From a virus, in the IMG/VR virus record IMGVR_UViG_3300028557_000201, positions 1 to 22,977 of that record: a stretch of 22,977 nt of DNA; one strand, 5' to 3'. Position 1 is the first letter of the stretch. Every line of letters starts with the position of its first letter. This document shows, one piece after another, positions 1 to 9,400 of the stretch. The translations under genes were made by a program, and so were the position numbers. Under the pieces are notes generated by a model. It saw nothing but the letters and a program-made list of their open reading frames with translations, had not been told where the DNA came from and did no database searches.

Positions 1-41
1 TCTAAGACATTTTCGTATAATACATCAAATTTTGTTTCCAT
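1..41 (-). CDS. 5' end of a divergent gene, unidentified (partial)
   Basis: On the minus strand an ATG at 41-39 opens a frame that stays open to the window edge and encodes METKFDVLYENVL. Only 13 complete codons are visible, so no function can be given. The call rests on an intact start, an uninterrupted frame and a TAAATA element (ATAAATAATAT on the minus strand) located 14 nt upstream of the ATG. That element resembles those preceding the plus-strand genes. The short amphipathic N-terminus with a 'LYE' motif is loosely like that of the acidic protein at the right edge (PLSEIYESKVL), which may be chance. The alternative is that this is non-coding sequence left of the gp25-like gene. Confidence 0.45.
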   Translation of the reverse strand, partial: METKFDVLYENVL

Positions 42-51
42 AGTTATTCTG

Positions 52-62
52 ATATTATTTAT
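52..62 (-). promoter_or_regulatory. T4-late-type promoter candidate for the divergent gene
   Basis: The minus strand reads ATAAATAATAT here, a match to the core of the T4 late promoter (TATAAATA followed by nTA). It lies 14 nt before the minus-strand ATG at 41. Together with the plus-strand element at 75-84 it forms a back-to-back promoter pair in a 49-nt intergenic gap. Function is inferred from sequence only. Confidence 0.45.
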
Positions 63-74
63 GCAACTCTTGTA

Positions 75-84
75 CTAAATAATA
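75..84 (+). promoter_or_regulatory. T4-late-type promoter candidate before the gp25-like gene
   Basis: The sequence CTAAATAATA places TAAATA at 76-81, 9 nt before the ATG at 91. No Shine-Dalgarno sequence lies between them. It is the first of eight similarly placed plus-strand elements and would drive the three-gene unit 91-6490, whose second and third genes follow after 3 nt and 1 nt and have no such element. Confidence 0.55.
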
Positions 85-90
85 GTGTAA

Positions 91-591
91 ATGGCCATAA
101 AGATTAAAAGTTTAGAAAAGATTGCAAATACTTATACTGAACAGCGATTCATCTACAAAGATTTATCTCTTGATTTAGCTCAAACAAAAATACAAGCCCC
201 TGGCTTTAACATACCCGTACCTGGAGCTGATATTAAAGCGTCCTTTGATCAAGCAGCAATAACAAATTCTTTGCAAAACCTTTTTGGCACCACACCAGGT
301 CAAAGATTTTTATTTCCTGATTACGGATTAGACTTAAAAGCTTTCTTATTCTCACCAATTACAGAGGCTAACGGTAATGCACTCGGTAATAGAATCTTTG
401 GTGGTATCAGTACCTGGGAAAATAGAGTAAGTGTTAAAAAGGTGCAGGTTAACCTAGACCCCGATAATAATCAATACATTATAAATATTATATTAGAAAT
501 ACCCGCTCTTAATGTTACAACAAACATCAACACCATTTTAGATATTAAGAAACAAACCTTTCAAGTACTACCAACATCAAGAACTGTATAA
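91..591 (+). CDS. 25: gp25-like baseplate wedge protein
   Basis: This 166-aa protein belongs to the GPW/gp25 family of baseplate wedge subunits found in contractile phage tails and related injection systems. In T4, gp25 sits in the inner wedge with gp6 and gp53, next to the hub and sheath start. The family signature is visible at residues 67-80: TTPGQR followed by FPDYG, then a leucine-rich stretch. A later segment (about 108-150) has the family's WENRV motif and a beta-hairpin ending in a conserved-looking 'ILDI'. It is somewhat longer than T4 gp25 (132 aa), with an N-terminal extension of about 30 residues. The ATG at 91 is preceded by a TAAATA element and no Shine-Dalgarno. The gene lies 3 nt upstream of the gp6-like gene, which supports the assignment. 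Confidence 0.93.
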   Translation: MAIKIKSLEKIANTYTEQRFIYKDLSLDLAQTKIQAPGFNIPVPGADIKASFDQAAITNSLQNLFGTTPGQRFLFPDYGLDLKAFLFSPITEANGNALGNRIFGGISTWENRVSVKKVQVNLDPDNNQYIINIILEIPALNVTTNINTILDIKKQTFQVLPTSRTV

Positions 592-594
592 TTT

Positions 595-2424
595 ATGGCT
601 ACCAACAATATTCAAGAATTCCCTATACAAAAAGATAATTATGTAGCTTTTGATGCTATGTCATTACGTCAGCTTATAGTTGATCGTATAAATGAACAAA
701 AAGTATTTACAGATCAAAACTTTTTAGGGTCTAACTTAGCATCAATTATTGATATTGTAGCTTATTCCTATAATACCCTAATTTATTATCTTAACAAAAC
801 CTCTTCCGAGTCTATGTTTTCAGAGGCCCAGCTTTATGAAAACATTAACCGAATTGTAAAACTTATAGACTATTCTCCTATCGGGTTTCAAACCTCAACA
901 CTTTCATTTAATTGTTCTGCATCAGTTTTACCTCAAGGTCTTTATACAATTCCAAGATATGCATATATTGTTTCAAACAATACCCCTTTCTCTTTTAATG
1001 AAGATATCACCTTTATTAAAACTCAAAGTACAATAACTGAAAGTTTAAATGAACTTGCACAACAAAAACTTTTGTATCAAGGAGAGTACCAAGAGTATCC
1101 AATATATACAGCTACTGGAGAGGATTACGAAACTGTTATAGTTAATACAGGTATCGATTTAGTAGATCATTTTAATATTGATGTATATGTTAAGTCTAGA
1201 TTAACTGGCAAATGGGAGTTTTATCAAAAAACACCAAACCTGCTTTTAGAGGATAGTTCTGCAAAAAAATATGAAATTCGTTTAAACTCAAATAAACGAT
1301 ACGAAATTAAATTTGGTAACAATATTAATGGAGCAAAGCTTCAACCAGGAGATATTGTAGGAGTCTATTATTTAGCTTCTTCTGGCGATAACGGAATCGT
1401 AGGTCCAGGTATACTAAACCGTCAACAAACAAGACTAGTAAACTTTAATACTGTCCAATACAATCAAATTGTTACAGATATTCTACAAGACCAGTACAGA
1501 CTATTAACAAATAGTGAAATGTCCTATTTGACATTTTATAATTCTACTAATTCTACTCTTCCAAAACAAGCAGAAACTGTTGAAGATATTCGTAGAACTG
1601 CTCCCTCTAATTACCGTTCACAGTACCGTCTTGTTACTACAAGAGATTATGAAACATATGTTAAGACCAACTTTACTAACCTTTTAGCTGGTGTTAAATG
1701 TATCAATAACTGGGAGTATGTATCTGGGTATTTGAAATATTTTTATGATATTGGTTTAACAGATCCTTCTAAGACTGAAAGAGCTTTATTAAATCAAGTT
1801 TATTATGCTGATTCTTGTAACTTTAATAACCTATATCTATTAGTTGTACCTAGATCAGGATCTCAAAATTTAGACTACTTACTACCTGCTCAAAAAGAAC
1901 TAATAAGCTCTTCTTTGCTTGGTGTCAAAATGGCAACAACCGAAACTGTTTTTATGGATCCGGTCTATAAAGCTATAAGCTTAGGTATATCTTCATCTCT
2001 AACTACTGCTAACCCTACAATTGACGAAGATATATGCCAGCTTGAAGTTATAAAAAGACCTTCTTCAAGAAGAGGTAGTAGATCTATTACAAACGATATT
2101 GTTGATATCTTCACAAATTATTTTAGTAGAGATGAACTCAAACTTGGACAAGTAATTGACACTAGAGTTTTAACCCAAAGTATATTAAATGTTGATGGTG
2201 TTGAAACCTTTTACACTACCCGAACTGATGACCCAACAATCAAAACTGAAGGCCTATCTCTTTTCTTTTGGAATCCGTTATATCCTGAAAGGGATATTAC
2301 TGTAACTACAAACAATATATCATTAAAGTATTTTGAGTATCCATTTTTTAACAACCTTGCAACTCTTGCAAATAAGATTAAGGTAACAGCCATTTCAACA
2401 GTTTTCGAAACAATAGAATATTAA
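595..2424 (+). CDS. 6: gp6-like baseplate wedge protein (baseplate-J type)
   Basis: The 609-aa product looks like T4 gp6 (660 aa), the dimeric wedge protein that forms the ring holding the inner baseplate together and shares a core with phage P2/Mu gpJ-type proteins. The N-terminal part (about 20-110) is helical, with the family pattern of a 'LRQLIVDRIN' segment, an 'IIDIVAYSYNTLIYYLN' helix and an 'ENINRIVKLIDYSP' motif. A middle beta-rich part includes 'YEIKFGNNINGAKLQPGD' (about 235-255), typical of the baseplate-J fold. Residues about 345-365 carry 'YRLVTTRDYETYVKTNF', a hallmark of gp6-like proteins. The C-terminal third is a second alpha/beta segment ending in beta strands. It follows the gp25-like gene by 3 nt and has neither its own TAAATA element nor a Shine-Dalgarno, so it is probably read from the upstream transcript. 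Confidence 0.92.
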   Translation: MATNNIQEFPIQKDNYVAFDAMSLRQLIVDRINEQKVFTDQNFLGSNLASIIDIVAYSYNTLIYYLNKTSSESMFSEAQLYENINRIVKLIDYSPIGFQTSTLSFNCSASVLPQGLYTIPRYAYIVSNNTPFSFNEDITFIKTQSTITESLNELAQQKLLYQGEYQEYPIYTATGEDYETVIVNTGIDLVDHFNIDVYVKSRLTGKWEFYQKTPNLLLEDSSAKKYEIRLNSNKRYEIKFGNNINGAKLQPGDIVGVYYLASSGDNGIVGPGILNRQQTRLVNFNTVQYNQIVTDILQDQYRLLTNSEMSYLTFYNSTNSTLPKQAETVEDIRRTAPSNYRSQYRLVTTRDYETYVKTNFTNLLAGVKCINNWEYVSGYLKYFYDIGLTDPSKTERALLNQVYYADSCNFNNLYLLVVPRSGSQNLDYLLPAQKELISSSLLGVKMATTETVFMDPVYKAISLGISSSLTTANPTIDEDICQLEVIKRPSSRRGSRSITNDIVDIFTNYFSRDELKLGQVIDTRVLTQSILNVDGVETFYTTRTDDPTIKTEGLSLFFWNPLYPERDITVTTNNISLKYFEYPFFNNLATLANKIKVTAISTVFETIEY

Positions 2425-2425
2425 A

Positions 2426-5400
2426 ATGCTTGACACTAAGTTTACAGTTACCCCTCAGACTGGTTTTGTTTTAGGTACTGAGTTTACCGTAACAAACTTA
2501 ACCTCAGGAGCTACTATTGAACAACACACCTGGGACTTTGGCACTGGAGAACTTCAATATAATGTAACTAACCCCACCTTTATTTACAAGTACCCTAAAA
2601 GCTATACAATAACTCTCACAGCTATTGATATAGACGGAAATACCAGTACCTTTTCTCAAGACATAACAGCAGATATTCTTTATAGGGATTATATTAAGTT
2701 TTTACAAATACCTGAAAAGTTTTCAGATCCCGGTAAAGAAACCGAGGAGTTGTTTAAAATAGAAGTGCTAACTTCTAATATTAGTAATAGTTTAATAGTT
2801 GATCTTTTCGCTGCAAATTCTAACTCTACCCCTTATCAGTTTATTCCCGAAAAATGGAATTTTTTAACCCCTACGTGGAAATTTTTAGATAAAGATAGAA
2901 ATTTTATTACCTCTCTTTCAGTAGTACCTACACCTATTTATCAAAACAATCGGGTTGTTGCCTTATCAGGGACTGCCGAGTTTTATTATATAGATTCTTC
3001 AAGTTCGGGAGACCCTACTATAAACTGCCCTATCCTGATTACTGCAACATTACAAACATCAGGTTTTACTAACCCAGAAGATTCAAATATATACCCTTAC
3101 TCTTCTTATGCAAACAACGAAACTGTACGAGCAGGTGTTATATGGCAAGTTAATAATCTATTCCCTAATCTCTTAAAAGTAACCGGTAATTATATAGACA
3201 ATATATACTCAAAGCAATGGCAGGGGGTAAAGATACCTGTTATGGTTACTGCTCACTCAAATCGAGCTCTAATACTTCCCGAGGGAGAAGATTCAGTTAG
3301 TGAGGTTTTATTTTCCTATCCCTCTACAAATACTTTAGGTAATATAACCCCTTTAACACTTAATCTATTAAATGTGCCTGCTACTGGTTACACTATAGAT
3401 GAATCTCCTCTCTATTTTCAAACAACCGATAAAGATAACTTTAAATCAGGGGGTTATGTCTTTACAACTATAACATGTAATACCGCAGTAAACATTACTT
3501 CAATTGTATCTTCATCTGTTGCTAATTCTAGTCTTGTACCAGCTAGAAACGGGTTTATTGACCCCAGTCCCTATTCTCCGAACACATCGGTCTGGGTATC
3601 TAACCCTGAGAAAAACACCCTTAATAAAATAACCCTTGTACCTGATCCTGGTAATTGTAACACTATTCAATATTTTAAGGATAGGGGTATTCTTACTGAT
3701 GGTATTGTTAAAGAGGTGTCAGTACCTTCTCTAAGCACTAATTCTACGTTTAACTATACAATGTCAGGATTTTCGGGCATTTATGGTATGGCTGTTGACC
3801 CTCGCAATTATGATCTTATAGCGTGTGATACCGAATTAGACCGACTATACCGTATTTCAAATACCGGTGAAATTTTAAACACATTTGAACTAACTAGCTT
3901 AAATGATTTTAACCCTAAACAGAAATTTTTAGAAAACTGGCAGTGGACAACACCCTCCCCTCTATTATCTGCTACTACTTACGTCTTATATAAACCTACA
4001 CCCCTCTCAGATAATCCAAAAAATTATATAGTTTTAGTAGGTGGTGTTATTCAACCTACTGATATTATTCAAATTGATGATGCATATCGCACTTTACGTT
4101 TAAATATATCTCCAAGTTATCCCCCGGAAGACGTAGAAGTTAATGTAATGCAGATTTTTAATCCGGCTTTACCAAACAAATATATAACCTCCCCTTACAC
4201 TTTTACGGCTACTCCCTCAGTACCTACAACAACATTTACTTTAACAGGTGCTCCTTCTCTGTCTTCAAATCCAAACTACTATCTTGTCTCAGTAGATGGA
4301 ATATTACAGCATCCCTCTACATACACAATTAATAATACTAATAAAACAATAAAACTAGGAGGACCTGTACCAGCCAATACTACACTTTTTGTTCATTATC
4401 TTCCTTTAATATTACCTCCAGCTGAATGGACATACTCTCTAACAACTCAAACAAGCTCTTTACAATTAGATAACACAACTGCTAATTATCGCAATGATCC
4501 AAACTCTGGGTTTATAATAAGTATTGGCGGAGTATTGCAAAACTCTCAAAACTACACATACAATTATACAACCAATACTCTTAATTTTAATTCTACACTT
4601 CCACAAGGTATTCCAATATCAGTTAGGCAGTTATCGGTACCAGAAAATATTGAAACTCATGCTGCTTATACCCCTGCAAGCATTTCTTTAGATAAAAGTT
4701 ACAATATTTGGGTTTCTTTGTTTAATAGTGTTTCAGTGCTAAAATTTGACAAAGATTTTAATTTACTTTTTACAACTGTTCCTTCTGGTGTTAACTGGGT
4801 TTATAGACCTGAAACCGTTTTTCCAATAGGTATTGATTATCAGTCTTCTCAGTTTGATGAAACCCCAATTCATGTAACCCCATACGATTTTAAATATGAT
4901 TCGTTTTATAATGAATTCTTCTTAAAGCCGACAGTAGTTGAAACAGACCGAAATAATAACTGCTGGGCTACGTATTCAAACCCTTTGTGTTGTTTACTTG
5001 TACAGTATAACAGTCAGGGATCAGCTATTAAACAAATACCACTTCCACCTTATACTATGCCAATTAATATGGCAATTAACGCTCAAAATAATCTCTGGGT
5101 ATCTAATTTTCACGGTTCAACTTACAGTAATGTAGCTCTATCAGGTAGTATACAATTATATAATACCAGAAATTCAACTCTTCTTACTACAATAACAGGT
5201 ATTGCCCGTCCGGGTCATATAGCTGTAGACAGAAATAACAACCTTTGGTTCTCTCACAGTGTAAGAAAAATAGGATATTATAATACTAGTACATCTCGGC
5301 TATCTACATGGGCTCTCGAATTAACAGGTGGGTTTACTCAATACACCTTAACCTCTGCTGAACTTTTATCAGGTATGGAGGGTTTTGAACAACAAGAGAA

Positions 5401-6490
5401 TGAAGAGAATGATGAAATTGGAGGACTAGCTGTTGATGTATATAACCGAGTCTGGATTTTGGATAACTTGCGTAACTTTGCTTGGGTAATTACAGCTTCT
5501 CCTAATTTCGAAACAGCTCCTTGGAGATATTTTAAAATACAACCAAACGCCACAATTGGTTATCATTTAGATTTAGATAACTCTTTTACGTATACTGTTT
5601 CAAGTGATTACTATTATTTTAAATCTGCTCAAGCTACTGGAGATTGGACAGGTAATAAATGGTATCAGAAATATGCAAATATTCAAGAGTTAGCTGCTAC
5701 AGCAATATCAGGCACTTCAACACCTTTTAGTGTTACGGAGTTTGTAAATAATAATCAAATTCGTCGATTAAATGAATCCTTTAATACTTCTGAATATTAT
5801 AAATCTTTAGCTTTACCAGAAATATTAAATTCGAATACAGTACTTTTTGATCAATTTTTCGCAGCTGCAGTTGGCACTGGCTACTTGAGTGCTAATGAAG
5901 ATATCGGTCAGGTATCTTACGAAAAAATTGCTAACTTTGTCTTAAACCACGCTGACATTGATACCTGTAATATTGATCAGTTATTATCTTTAGCTGAAGA
6001 AACCGGTGTAGCTGCCTCTGACTATAGCGCTGTGTACCCAACTGATATACGCAATATGATAGATATTGCATCTGTATCAAGATCAAAACTTTGGGGAACG
6101 TTAGATAATACCCCTATACCTCTGCAGAGTGTTGGAGAACAGTATAACACTCTTACTGACTATGTTACAGCAGGAACTAAGATATATCTACGAAATAAAT
6201 ACGACAACTCTTTAAGCTTAATACCAGTACCCCAAGAAGGCCCTCAACTTGTTTACCCGCTGTCCTCTCTATCAGCTTATGGTTTTGCACCACCTATTTT
6301 AACTAATTACCTATTTTACAAGTACGAACCTGTATATTCTGGAGATTATATAGAAAATGTAATTGACTGGGAGTCTCCTCATACTACTCAATCTCCTTAT
6401 CTTTCATCGGTTCAGGATTGGTACGGAGATGAAGGAGCTATAGAAACAACCTTCAGATACTTGTTAACTAAGAATCTTTTTCTTAAATAA
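2426..6490 (+). CDS. Giant modular baseplate/tail protein: PKD, split NHL-like propeller, three fibre modules
   Basis: The 1354-aa protein starts 1 nt after the gp6-like stop codon, in the slot of T4 gene 7, but I see no recognisable gp7 similarity. Residues about 4-82 are a PKD domain (WDFG at 36-39, then the YTITLTAID strand). Residues about 90-440 are beta-rich and unassigned. An NHL-like blade lies near 455 (MAVDPRNYDLIACD, then a YRIS strand). Residues 506-740 hold three tandem copies of a tail-fibre module with a central 'V.GvlQ' turn. Five more propeller blades follow, with 'IWVS', 'CWAT', 'LWVS', 'LWFS' and 'VWIL' strands near 753, 837, 882, 932 and 1000. Residues about 1090-1354 form a helical then mixed C-terminal cap rich in Trp and Tyr. 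No signal peptide or membrane segment is seen. A virion role is inferred from context and modules; an adhesin-like or structural spoke of the baseplate is likely. Confidence 0.75.
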   Translation: MLDTKFTVTPQTGFVLGTEFTVTNLTSGATIEQHTWDFGTGELQYNVTNPTFIYKYPKSYTITLTAIDIDGNTSTFSQDITADILYRDYIKFLQIPEKFSDPGKETEELFKIEVLTSNISNSLIVDLFAANSNSTPYQFIPEKWNFLTPTWKFLDKDRNFITSLSVVPTPIYQNNRVVALSGTAEFYYIDSSSSGDPTINCPILITATLQTSGFTNPEDSNIYPYSSYANNETVRAGVIWQVNNLFPNLLKVTGNYIDNIYSKQWQGVKIPVMVTAHSNRALILPEGEDSVSEVLFSYPSTNTLGNITPLTLNLLNVPATGYTIDESPLYFQTTDKDNFKSGGYVFTTITCNTAVNITSIVSSSVANSSLVPARNGFIDPSPYSPNTSVWVSNPEKNTLNKITLVPDPGNCNTIQYFKDRGILTDGIVKEVSVPSLSTNSTFNYTMSGFSGIYGMAVDPRNYDLIACDTELDRLYRISNTGEILNTFELTSLNDFNPKQKFLENWQWTTPSPLLSATTYVLYKPTPLSDNPKNYIVLVGGVIQPTDIIQIDDAYRTLRLNISPSYPPEDVEVNVMQIFNPALPNKYITSPYTFTATPSVPTTTFTLTGAPSLSSNPNYYLVSVDGILQHPSTYTINNTNKTIKLGGPVPANTTLFVHYLPLILPPAEWTYSLTTQTSSLQLDNTTANYRNDPNSGFIISIGGVLQNSQNYTYNYTTNTLNFNSTLPQGIPISVRQLSVPENIETHAAYTPASISLDKSYNIWVSLFNSVSVLKFDKDFNLLFTTVPSGVNWVYRPETVFPIGIDYQSSQFDETPIHVTPYDFKYDSFYNEFFLKPTVVETDRNNNCWATYSNPLCCLLVQYNSQGSAIKQIPLPPYTMPINMAINAQNNLWVSNFHGSTYSNVALSGSIQLYNTRNSTLLTTITGIARPGHIAVDRNNNLWFSHSVRKIGYYNTSTSRLSTWALELTGGFTQYTLTSAELLSGMEGFEQQENEENDEIGGLAVDVYNRVWILDNLRNFAWVITASPNFETAPWRYFKIQPNATIGYHLDLDNSFTYTVSSDYYYFKSAQATGDWTGNKWYQKYANIQELAATAISGTSTPFSVTEFVNNNQIRRLNESFNTSEYYKSLALPEILNSNTVLFDQFFAAAVGTGYLSANEDIGQVSYEKIANFVLNHADIDTCNIDQLLSLAEETGVAASDYSAVYPTDIRNMIDIASVSRSKLWGTLDNTPIPLQSVGEQYNTLTDYVTAGTKIYLRNKYDNSLSLIPVPQEGPQLVYPLSSLSAYGFAPPILTNYLFYKYEPVYSGDYIENVIDWESPHTTQSPYLSSVQDWYGDEGAIETTFRYLLTKNLFLK
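3941..4640 (+). repeat. Three tandem tail-fibre modules within the 1354-aa protein
   Basis: Protein-level repeat units at residues about 506-578, 591-660 and 667-740 share a start with an aromatic (QW, Y, EW), a beta strand, an N-P-(N/K)-x-(Y/G) turn, then V/I-x-V/I-x-G-(V/I)-(L/I)-Q, a Y/I-x-(I/Y)-(N/D) strand, a 'tl.l' strand and a 'P...v.V' end. The copies are divergent (no long identical DNA), so the duplication is old. A fourth copy occurs in the tail fibre gene at 13113-14057. Such modules are common in phage tail fibres. Confidence 0.7.
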
Positions 6491-6495
6491 TCTAA
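6484..6495 (+). promoter_or_regulatory. T4-late-type promoter candidate before the GTG start at 6496
   Basis: TAAATA at 6484-6489 lies 6 nt before the GTG at 6496. The element overlaps the last codons and TAA stop of the preceding gene. The ten bases TTAAATAATC are identical to those before the gene at 14097. Its spacing supports the unusual GTG as the true start. Confidence 0.5.
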
Positions 6496-9400
6496 GTGAG
6501 TATAGGTAACCGTCAACAAACTTTACAATACGCCCGTCCTACATTAATCACTACTTCTTTGAGTGATGTAGACGCTCCCTTTTCTTATCAGGACTGGTAT
6601 AGATCCCATAGTGGTATAATACCAGGACAGGAATATAAACAATACAACGAATACCTTGTAGAATGGTATAAAGATAAAAGTAGACAAGTTACGGATCAAA
6701 AATTACAAATAAAACTTAACTATCTTACTCTTTTAAAACAATTACAAATATTTTTTTCAAACGAAGAGATTGAAAACTGGTATAATAATGTAAATGTAGA
6801 AGATGAAAAAGAGCTTCTTTTAGCTATTCCTTATTTTGCAAGAAAATTAAAAGAGATTTCTCTTTATTATTTTAAATTAAGAGAGTCAGTTAAACAGTCT
6901 AAATTAAAATATAACTTGGCTGGTTCCAACTTTGGTATTACTCAAGAGCTTCAAAAGTTCATTTTACTCAATTATACTCAAAAGCCTAGCGACGCTATTT
7001 CTCTTCCTGCTTCGATTTGGAAAAACGTGCCTGAATTAAGCTCTATTAAGGATACTATAGGTATTCAAATTGAAGAACTTTATGATTCGCAAAACTACTT
7101 AGATCACTCTTCTACTGTCCCAGTTTCAGCATACTATGATCTTACAAATACCGATTTAGCTAACTTTTTAAGTACTAAGAATCTCAATCTAACATCTACT
7201 GATTGGGTTTATAAGTTAGGTATTTACCCACTATCTGCAGACTATCTATATTTGTCTGGCGGAGATTTAACTGAGTTAAGTTTAGATCTTTCAGAAAAAT
7301 ATCTCGGCGGAGACATTTATACTTCTTTTAGCTCTCAGCCAAGCACCCAGGCCGATTTTTATACTTTAGATATTGAACAAGGTAGTAATTCGTTTTTCTG
7401 GCCTTACGGTGTTTATAATACCTATGCAAAAACGTTACCTATCTATGAGCCTGTAGCTCTAAGTAGCTTAGATTTTTCAACCTTTGGTACAGCAGGCTCA
7501 AGTTTAGAAAATGCCGATACAATTTTTGTAAAAACAACCAGAGGCACACAAGGAGCCTGGTTAAGAAGACCCGAGATAAATTATCAAGATGTAAATATGC
7601 TTGCTGAACTTCAGGCATCTAGCAAAACCGCATTTATTTTCCCATATCCGGGTTATGGGCTGTCTGCAGAAGATATTGAATGGACTGGTTATGAACTAGT
7701 TTCAGACCCTAGATACTCATTTTTAGAGACAAGGTTACAGCAAGCAATACAAGAAGCATACTGGTCAAATCAGACTGAACTTACTGCAACAAAAATAACA
7801 AAAATTAATGATACAACTTTAACAGATAATAAGGCTTATCCAAATAGTAATTTTAGTCAAGCTGATAAAATACGTATTTGGTCAGTACCACCCAACTATA
7901 CTGACGGTAGTTTTTCCGGTGAACAAAAAGAAGCGTGGCTTTATCGTTTTAATAAGACTGATATATCTGTAAAAGCTAATAGTGATAGTACAATTGTTTG
8001 GCCGTACGAAAAAATAGACCCGACTCAAGACTATCCAAATTATTATCCGGAAAATATATCTAATATCTGTACCCCTCTATTAGTCTCAGATATTGATTTT
8101 ATTCATGCAACTGCCGGAGATGCTTTATCAAGTGCTGATGTTATTTACAAATTAACAAATTATAAAGATACAATTGAAGATGCCACCGAGTGCTGTTGGT
8201 TATCAGGTAAACCTCTACTGATACCAGGAAGTAATATTATAGCCACTCAACAACCCAGTTTTCAAGGTCTTTTTAAATCTGGTACTTATAACCGCTTTAT
8301 TTGGAACGGACCAAATAATACAGATGCTAATACAGTATTTCGCTCAATAAACCACCAGCCTGATTGTAAATTTGCATCTACACCAAATACCTCTTATACA
8401 GACTTTAACTTATGTACTTGTAACTCGGTGTTGTTCACCCCTCTTGGTCACCCAGGTAATACATATACTGATAATCAGTCATTTACTGATTTTATTATAC
8501 AAGATGACAGCACAGCTTCTAATATAGATTTAACCTCTTGGACCGATCAAACAGGTACAACATATCTAACAAGTTCTGATTTTGCTTGGTTTAAAACTAA
8601 TACTAAAATTGGTTGGGGGGACGGTAAATGGTATTCAGGCAGTAATAAGTTTGGTAATAACCTATTATTACAAAACGGAAAACAATATATATATTTTAGA
8701 ACAAGTATTCGTACAAAAGATAAAGAAGAGGTTATATTGCCTGATTTAATTGCTCGGTATAGTATTCAGCCATCAACTAATAGTAACTTTAGTTGGATAA
8801 AAGCAACAAAGTCAGTTGGAGATACCACTACTACATGGGTTAACTCTAACGAACCTTCTAATATGGTTTTAACCCCTGGAGATATTTTAATATACTCTCG
8901 AAAAGAAACATCTTCATACTCTTTAACTAGCGCAGAGCTACAACCTATAGATGTTTCAGAAAATAGAGGGTCTATCTGGACAAGCTTTGATTATATTTCG
9001 ATTGGCCCAGATAAAAATTTTGTACTCAGTTATCCTTATGAAACATATACTGATCCTGCTGCTTTAAATGCTGCTAACCCAGCTTATCCACAATACCCTG
9101 CTTTAAATTTAAATAGTAATATAGTATCCATTTTACAATGGTCCTTATCTGCCCCCGGGCAACCTTTACAGTATTTTAAAGATCAGCCTAGTATTTTAAT
9201 AACCCCGACTCTTTCTGGTCTTTACACTTTTGCGGTTACAGCATTATCAGCTAGGATTGAAATATCAGGTGGAACCTTTTATTATGCAAATACCGGTTAC
9301 TACACATTCACCAACATACCACCTGTAACTGCTATACCTAATGTAGGGTTAGTTCAATCATTAACTGGCTATAATACACCGGTACCCGGATTTGTTCTTA

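Noticed and set aside
2211-2393. Minus-strand open frame opposite the gp6-like gene
   Set aside because: It lies fully inside a well-supported gene and has no upstream element or family resemblance. The same applies to the minus-strand frames at 5338-5553, 11028-11312, 12369-12557, 13523-13771 and 21873-22073.
4938-5135. Plus-strand alternative-frame open frames (also 11653-11895 and 18859-19074)
   Set aside because: They are embedded in longer genes with clear domain content; they look like out-of-frame shadows.
6480-6500. Programmed frameshift joining the 1354-aa and 1711-aa genes
   Set aside because: There is an in-frame TAA followed by a well-placed GTG with a TAAATA element 6 nt upstream and no slippery heptamer; two separate genes are simpler.
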